Below are positions 22,305 to 25,283 of a stretch of 25,283 nt of DNA, piece after piece. The stretch comes from an uncultured Oscillospiraceae bacterium (GTDB lineage Bacteria > Bacillota > Clostridia > Oscillospirales > Oscillospiraceae), in contig CAJUQN010000033.1 of NCBI GenBank assembly GCA_910588625.1, positions 1-25,283 of the forward strand. The letters are read 5' to 3'. Position 1 is the stretch's first letter; each line of letters starts with the position of its first letter. Made by a program: the position numbers and the translations under genes. The notes beneath the pieces are model-generated. The model was not told where the DNA came from, did not search any database, and saw only the letters and a program-made list of their open reading frames with translations.

Positions 22305-23370
22305 GCAGCTTTGCGCATTGGCACAAGCCGGGGAAGAACAGGCTGTGCCCCTACTTATCGAGACCAATCTCCCATTTGTTCGGAAAATTGCAAATCAAAT
22401 TGTAGGGAACCCGGTACGCCAGGAGCATCTTTCCGCCTGCGGCGTGGGCTTTGACGATCTTGTGCAGGCCGGTTCCATCGGGCTGTGGAGGGCAATCGAC
22501 GGATATAGGCAGTTTGGAGAAGCCCAATTTCTGACTTACGCCGCTTCCGCTGTCAGACGCGCCATGAGCGATCTGATTCGTCAGTACAGCCGGGACACGG
22601 TATGGCAGTTGCGGCACAATAAAGCTAATGCTTGGAAAATCATATATCTGGACGAAGATTTAGACGATGCCGGAGAGGATACGGTGGAGTGCCTGACTGC
22701 TTCGCCCAATGTCAAATCACCAGAACGTATTTATATTGAGCGGGAAACGGCGGCGGAGCTGCATGAGGGCATGGATGCGCTACCGGATCGGGAAAATGTT
22801 TATGTCCAGTACCGCTTTGGCTTCGCGGACGGCAAAGACCACCCGCTCACCGAAACGGCGCAGTATTTCCATTTGACGGAGAGCCGTGCGAAAAGCGTAG
22901 AACGTTCCGCGCTGAAGCTGCTGAAACATGAACTGTTTATAGAGATTCCAGAGCGGGCCTATGCCAGAGCGGAGGACAAACTGACAAAGGAGCTGGTTGC
23001 AGCAGATGAGCTTCATGCGGTGGAACTCCGCCTAAAGTCGCAGAAAAAACGGGGCAAAAAAATTACCGCCGCAGTCTGCAAATATCTCGCGGACTGTGGC
23101 GGCACTTGGGGTGAACTCTATTATGATTTCAAAAGCGGCACAGCGGAGATTATCCTTCTGGCCGAGTGGGATACGGTAGTCAGCCACAGGTTCGCAATGC
23201 GGGCGTTTGAATATCTTCAAAAGGTTCCTACAACCAGACTGCCGGAGAAATTTATGCTGACATTCATAGGACCTGAGCAGTTTTGTTCGAGCTACAAATT
23301 GCCGCTCGAACAGGTGATAATAGATGATTGGAGTGGCCGAGATGAAAATAAAACTGGAACAGGTAATTGA
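22285..23370 (+). CDS. Sigma-70 family factor with C-terminal extension (361 aa)
   Basis: Sigma region 2 is clear: NLPFVRKIANQIVGN, GFDDLVQAGSIGLWRAIDGY (the conserved core-binding helix) and FLTYAASAVRRAMSDLIRQY (-10 recognition). Region 4 at about 165-215 has LPDRENVYVQYRFGFADGKD, LTETAQYFHLTESRAKSVER and SALKLLKHEL, a helix-turn-helix. The last ~140 residues form an extra domain not typical of housekeeping sigma factors. It starts inside the XRE gene with a weak AGGG site, so translation depends on the upstream gene. Element-borne sigma factors of this kind probably switch on transfer or excision genes; this role is inferred. Confidence 0.85.
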   Translation: MKDLTNEQLCALAQAGEEQAVPLLIETNLPFVRKIANQIVGNPVRQEHLSACGVGFDDLVQAGSIGLWRAIDGYRQFGEAQFLTYAASAVRRAMSDLIRQYSRDTVWQLRHNKANAWKIIYLDEDLDDAGEDTVECLTASPNVKSPERIYIERETAAELHEGMDALPDRENVYVQYRFGFADGKDHPLTETAQYFHLTESRAKSVERSALKLLKHELFIEIPERAYARAEDKLTKELVAADELHAVELRLKSQKKRGKKITAAVCKYLADCGGTWGELYYDFKSGTAEIILLAEWDTVVSHRFAMRAFEYLQKVPTTRLPEKFMLTFIGPEQFCSSYKLPLEQVIIDDWSGRDENKTGTGN

Positions 23371-23770
23371 GGCAATTGAAACCGCCAATGAGGCGTTTAC
23401 TTATTTTTATGACACCCAGACCGGCGAAACGGTTTATTTGCAGGACGAGATGATTACAGGGGAACGTGATGAGGCATTGGAAGAATTGATTGAAAACTCA
23501 CCGAGGGGCCGGTTTCTACGATTCCCAACAAAATACGATATTCACGAATACAGCATTGTGGAAAATTTCGTATATTCCCTGCCTGCTGGCGCGGCGCGTC
23601 AGGAACTTGTCAGCGCGATCTGCGGCAGGGGCGCGTTCCGGCGGTTCAAAAACGGCATCCGCTATCACAGGGTGGAACAAGAGTGGTATGATTATCGGGA
23701 TCAGACATACCGAGAGATCGCCATCCGCTGGTGCAGGGATGAGGGGCTCGAATATGCTGAGGAAAATTAA
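23342..23770 (+). CDS. UPF0158-family protein (142 aa)
   Basis: This soluble protein matches the UPF0158 pattern: an N-terminal helix MKIKLEQVIEAIETANEAFT, a strand pair with YFYDTQTGETVYLQDEMITG, and the motif FLRFPTKYDIHEYSIVENFV, then FRRFKNGIRYHRVEQEWYDY. ATG 23342 has GGAG about 8 nt upstream and is preferred to ATG 23324. It overlaps the sigma gene's last 29 bp and ends 2 bp before a strong bidirectional terminator, making it the last gene of the XRE-sigma-UPF0158 operon. The function of the family is not established; association with mobile elements is common. Confidence 0.82.
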   Translation: MKIKLEQVIEAIETANEAFTYFYDTQTGETVYLQDEMITGERDEALEELIENSPRGRFLRFPTKYDIHEYSIVENFVYSLPAGAARQELVSAICGRGAFRRFKNGIRYHRVEQEWYDYRDQTYREIAIRWCRDEGLEYAEEN

Positions 23771-23772
23771 AA

Positions 23773-23811
23773 ACGGGGGTATGGCCGCATTTGCCGCAGC
23801 CATACCCCCGT
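23773..23811. terminator. Bidirectional terminator between UPF0158 and tnpV
   Basis: ACGGGGGTATGGC (23773-23785) pairs perfectly with 23799-23811 over 13 bp. AAAAA precedes on one side and TTGTACTTCTT follows on the other, so it serves the two convergent genes. Confidence 0.8.
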
Positions 23812-23819
23812 TGTACTTC

Positions 23820-24176
23820 TTACGCATAGACCAGTTCATGAAGAATGATTTCCTCTGCTCGGTTACGGATATTGTTCATATGGCCCACCCATTCTATCTG
23901 GTCCGCCGCTTTTAAGGTTTCGGCCACACCCTCCTGCCTCGCCATAGCCGGGATCAGAAAATCCATACGCTCATGACAGGCAGCATCAATGTCGGCAAGG
24001 TGTTTCCACAACTTTCCGGTCAGGAGCAAGCTGGTGTAGGTGCCGTGGTGATGCTCCTCCAAATACTGCTGGCGCATCCGGCCATATATGCCAATTTCAT
24101 ATTTAGCATCATCGTCAAGAGCAAGGTTCGGAATATAGTAATCGCCTACCTTCGTATAAGTCAGTTCCATAGTCAT
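23820..24176 (-). CDS. tnpV: TnpV-family transposon protein (118 aa)
   Basis: The pattern is that of TnpV of clostridial transposons: MELTYTKVGDYYIPNLALDD, IGIYGRMRQQYLEEHHHGTY, LLLTGKLWKHLADIDAACHE, then MARQEGVAETLKAADQIEWV and MNNIRNRAEEIILHELVY. It is a soluble helical protein without cysteine clusters. Two close ATGs (24174-24176 and 24168-24170) share an AAAGGAA site; the second has the better spacing. It converges on the sigma operon. In Tn4451 relatives its role is unknown, and it is often retained beside the recombinase. Confidence 0.82.
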   Translation of the reverse strand: MTMELTYTKVGDYYIPNLALDDDAKYEIGIYGRMRQQYLEEHHHGTYTSLLLTGKLWKHLADIDAACHERMDFLIPAMARQEGVAETLKAADQIEWVGHMNNIRNRAEEIILHELVYA

Positions 24177-24183
24177 TTCCTTT

Positions 24184-24283
24184 CATTTGTAGCAAAATGT
24201 GTCCGCAGTTGTCGAAAACGCTTGCTTTTTGCGTTCCCACCGCCTTTCTTACAACTGCAACGTACCATTTTGCCACAAATGAA
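24184..24283. repeat. Nested ~100-bp inverted repeat upstream of tnpV
   Basis: Outer arms 24184-24199 (CATTTGTAGCAAAATG) and 24268-24283 match at 15 of 16 positions. The middle arms are GCAGTTGT and ACAACTGC (about 24205 and 24251), and a small inner stem uses ACGC/GCGT. The inner part overlaps the frameshifted tail of the recombinase stub. It could be a cruciform, an element end or a leader RNA of tnpV. Confidence 0.6.
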
Positions 24284-24419
24284 CCGCAGTCATATGTATT
24301 AGGTGGTGACTCCACCCTTTACATAGTAACTCTTGATTTTCGATGGACACGGACTCCCCGCTTCTTTCATCGTCCCGGCTGAGTCTGCAATAAATTCCAA
24401 CATTGTATTTTTCCTGCAT
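24249..24419 (-). pseudogene. Serine recombinase N-terminal stub (56-aa ORF)
   Basis: The ATG at 24417-24419 with GGGAGGT upstream reads MQEKYNVGIYCRLSRDDERS, then GESVSIENQELL, the start of a resolvase domain with nucleophile Ser14. After about 33 residues homology stops and the frame continues with unrelated sequence (CKGWSHHLIH...) to a TAA at 24249-24251. More than 90 percent of a usual recombinase is missing. It is a different gene from tnpX (the N-termini differ), so another element once inserted here. Its promoter and ribosome binding site remain intact. Confidence 0.8.
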
Positions 24420-24472
24420 CTTGTTTTTTTACCTCCCTGGACGCAGGAACATAGCATCTGTTACCTGCTCCC

Positions 24473-24501
24473 ATTATAGCCGCTTTAGTACTGTAAAGCA
24501 A
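24473..24501 (-). promoter_or_regulatory. Promoter of the recombinase stub
   Basis: TTGCTT (24501-24496), 17-nt spacer, TATAAT (24478-24473) on the minus strand, about 50 nt before the ATG. A transcript would pass through the stub and on into tnpV. Confidence 0.7.
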
Positions 24502-24528
24502 TAACTTTCTGACGGACATCAGAAGTTT

Positions 24529-24744
24529 TTACGCCGTCCGCCGCCCATTCCGCTCCAGCTCCGCTGTGTCGATGACCTCGCCCATTTCCGCTTTTTCCGC
24601 AAAGCTGCTGGACAGATGATAGGTCACTCCGTCCATTTCCACATCAAGCCCCAGGTTCAAAAACACGCCCCGGCACCCGCCGTATTCAAAGCCGGGGAGT
24701 TCCCCCGCCACTGTGATTTCCACTGGCCGTTTTTCCGTTTTCAT
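24529..24744 (-). CDS. Small conserved-looking protein (71 aa), unknown
   Basis: The product starts MKTEKRPVEITVAGELPGFE and continues with GCRGVFLNLGLDVEMDGVTY, then HLSSSFAEKAEMGEVIDTAE. It looks like a small beta-rich protein with a short C-terminal helix. There is no membrane segment. GGGAGG lies 7 nt before the ATG, and the ATG overlaps the stop of the upstream AT-hook gene, so the two are translated together. I recall it as typical cargo of clostridial conjugative elements but cannot name the family. Confidence 0.7.
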   Translation of the reverse strand: MKTEKRPVEITVAGELPGFEYGGCRGVFLNLGLDVEMDGVTYHLSSSFAEKAEMGEVIDTAELERNGRRTA

Positions 24745-25205
24745 GCGATACCTCCCATCCTCCGCAGAATGTCCACGGTGTTGCCCAGCGCACAATAAAG
24801 CGCCTCGCTGTCTGGATTTTTCATGCTGGACTTCGCCGCCATGCGGATTTCCCGCAGGGCAACCTCCACCTCTCGTGTGGTATACCCGGCTTGAACGGCG
24901 GCGATGGCAAGGCTGGCGAGATAGACGCAATCGGTACGGCCCAGCTTGTCCTGCACCGCCATTCTGCCGAGCTGTTCCAAGATGCCGTCACGGGATTTCA
25001 AAGTGACTGCTGTTCTGTCCGCCTGCCATAAAACCTCACTGTTTGGGATTTCGGTATCCGCTACCGATAATAGATGGACGCCTTCGTACATATACATCTT
25101 GTTCAGTGCCTGCCGCCTGCTGGGGGCGTATTCCTCGGTGATGCGGGCGTCCAGCTTCGGCCTGCCCCGCTTGCGTTTGACTTCTTCCGTTTTGACTTTT
25201 TCCAT
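24741..25205 (-). CDS. AT-hook-containing mobile-element protein (154 aa)
   Basis: ATG 25203-25205 follows GAAGGGAGG. The N-terminus MEKVKTEEVKRKRGRPKLDA carries the AT-hook core KRGRPK, a minor-groove DNA-binding motif, followed by ITEEYAPSRRQALNKMYMYE. The rest is helical (GILEQLGRMAVQDKLGRTDC, VYLASLAIAAVQAGYTTREV, EVALREIRMAAK). It looks like a DNA-associated accessory protein, but the function is unknown. It is coupled by an ATGA overlap to the 71-aa gene. A terminator hairpin at 25247-25281 separates it from whatever lies upstream beyond the window. Confidence 0.7.
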   Translation of the reverse strand: MEKVKTEEVKRKRGRPKLDARITEEYAPSRRQALNKMYMYEGVHLLSVADTEIPNSEVLWQADRTAVTLKSRDGILEQLGRMAVQDKLGRTDCVYLASLAIAAVQAGYTTREVEVALREIRMAAKSSMKNPDSEALYCALGNTVDILRRMGGIA

Positions 25206-25246
25206 TGTCCGGCCTCCCTTCAAAAACAAAAAACGCAGATACAATA

Positions 25247-25281
25247 AGACCGACCCCAGCAAAAACGCTGTGGTTCGGTCT
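25247..25281 (-). terminator. Terminator of a gene outside the window
   Basis: On the minus strand AGACCGAACCACAGC pairs with GCTGGGGTCGGTCT with one irregularity around GTTTTT, followed by TATTGTAT. It lies directly upstream of the AT-hook gene. Confidence 0.6.
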
Positions 25282-25283
25282 AT

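Noticed and set aside
23490..23915. 141-aa plus frame crossing the terminator after UPF0158
   Set aside because: It passes through a strong bidirectional terminator and overlaps UPF0158 in another frame.

Overview
The window looks like chromosomal DNA of a gut-type Clostridia (Oscillospiraceae/Ruminococcaceae-like Firmicute). The reasons are the strong AGGAGG-type ribosome binding sites, sigma-A-type promoters, moderately GC-rich core genes, and accessory genes of the TnpV/TnpW/TnpX, ParM and serine-recombinase kind found in clostridial integrative elements. No rRNA, tRNA or CRISPR array is visible. All family names come from reading the protein sequences, not from a database search.

Layout. 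(1) 1-6.2 kb is a mobile-element graveyard: an IS21 right-end/IstB remnant, an IS110 C-terminal remnant, a 5'-truncated DinG-type helicase with a coupled 56-aa ORF, an Rpn/PD-(D/E)XK nuclease-transposase, a large serine recombinase and a nearly complete IS110 transposase that lost its first catalytic Asp. (2) 6.2-7.75 kb is gene-poor but structured. It holds three small minus-strand ORFs, two near-identical plus-strand promoters that fire into two of them, a duplicated 66-bp block, a 22-bp stem-loop, three TTTACC/GGTAAA palindromes and a nested inverted repeat around GGTAGCA motifs. (3) 7.75-16.1 kb is the most chromosomal-looking block, all on the minus strand: a LacI-regulator relic, a Na/Pi cotransporter with PhoU domain, an EamA relic, a TGS-containing uridine-kinase-like protein, EutH translationally coupled to an M24 aminopeptidase, a membrane-anchored XRE regulator with a small membrane protein, a 250-bp MITE-like repeat and another XRE regulator. 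(4) At 16.2-16.6 kb a truncated SLOG/DUF1273 gene runs into a second IS21 remnant, inverted relative to the one at the left edge, so 272-bp inverted copies bound a 16.5-kb block. (5) 16.7-25.3 kb is a mosaic of conjugative/transposon modules: a TnsD/TniQ-like C-terminal fragment spliced to the tail of a ParM-like gene, a three-unit hairpin array just upstream of parM, a small zinc-finger gene, a TnpX-type serine recombinase with its coupled TnpW, and a divergent XRE-sigma factor-UPF0158 operon. TnpV, an N-terminal stub of another serine recombinase with a good promoter, and a coupled pair with an AT-hook protein complete it.

How it fits together. The right-hand block has excision/integration (TnpX, TnpW, TnpV), segregation (ParM and a possible centromere) and self-regulation (XRE plus an element-borne sigma factor). 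The parM/tnsD junction and the recombinase stub show it has been rearranged. The best candidates for something undescribed are the paired small-ORF/antisense-promoter modules at 6.6-7.6 kb and the palindromic hairpin array next to parM. Both are read directly from sequence; their functions are inferred.
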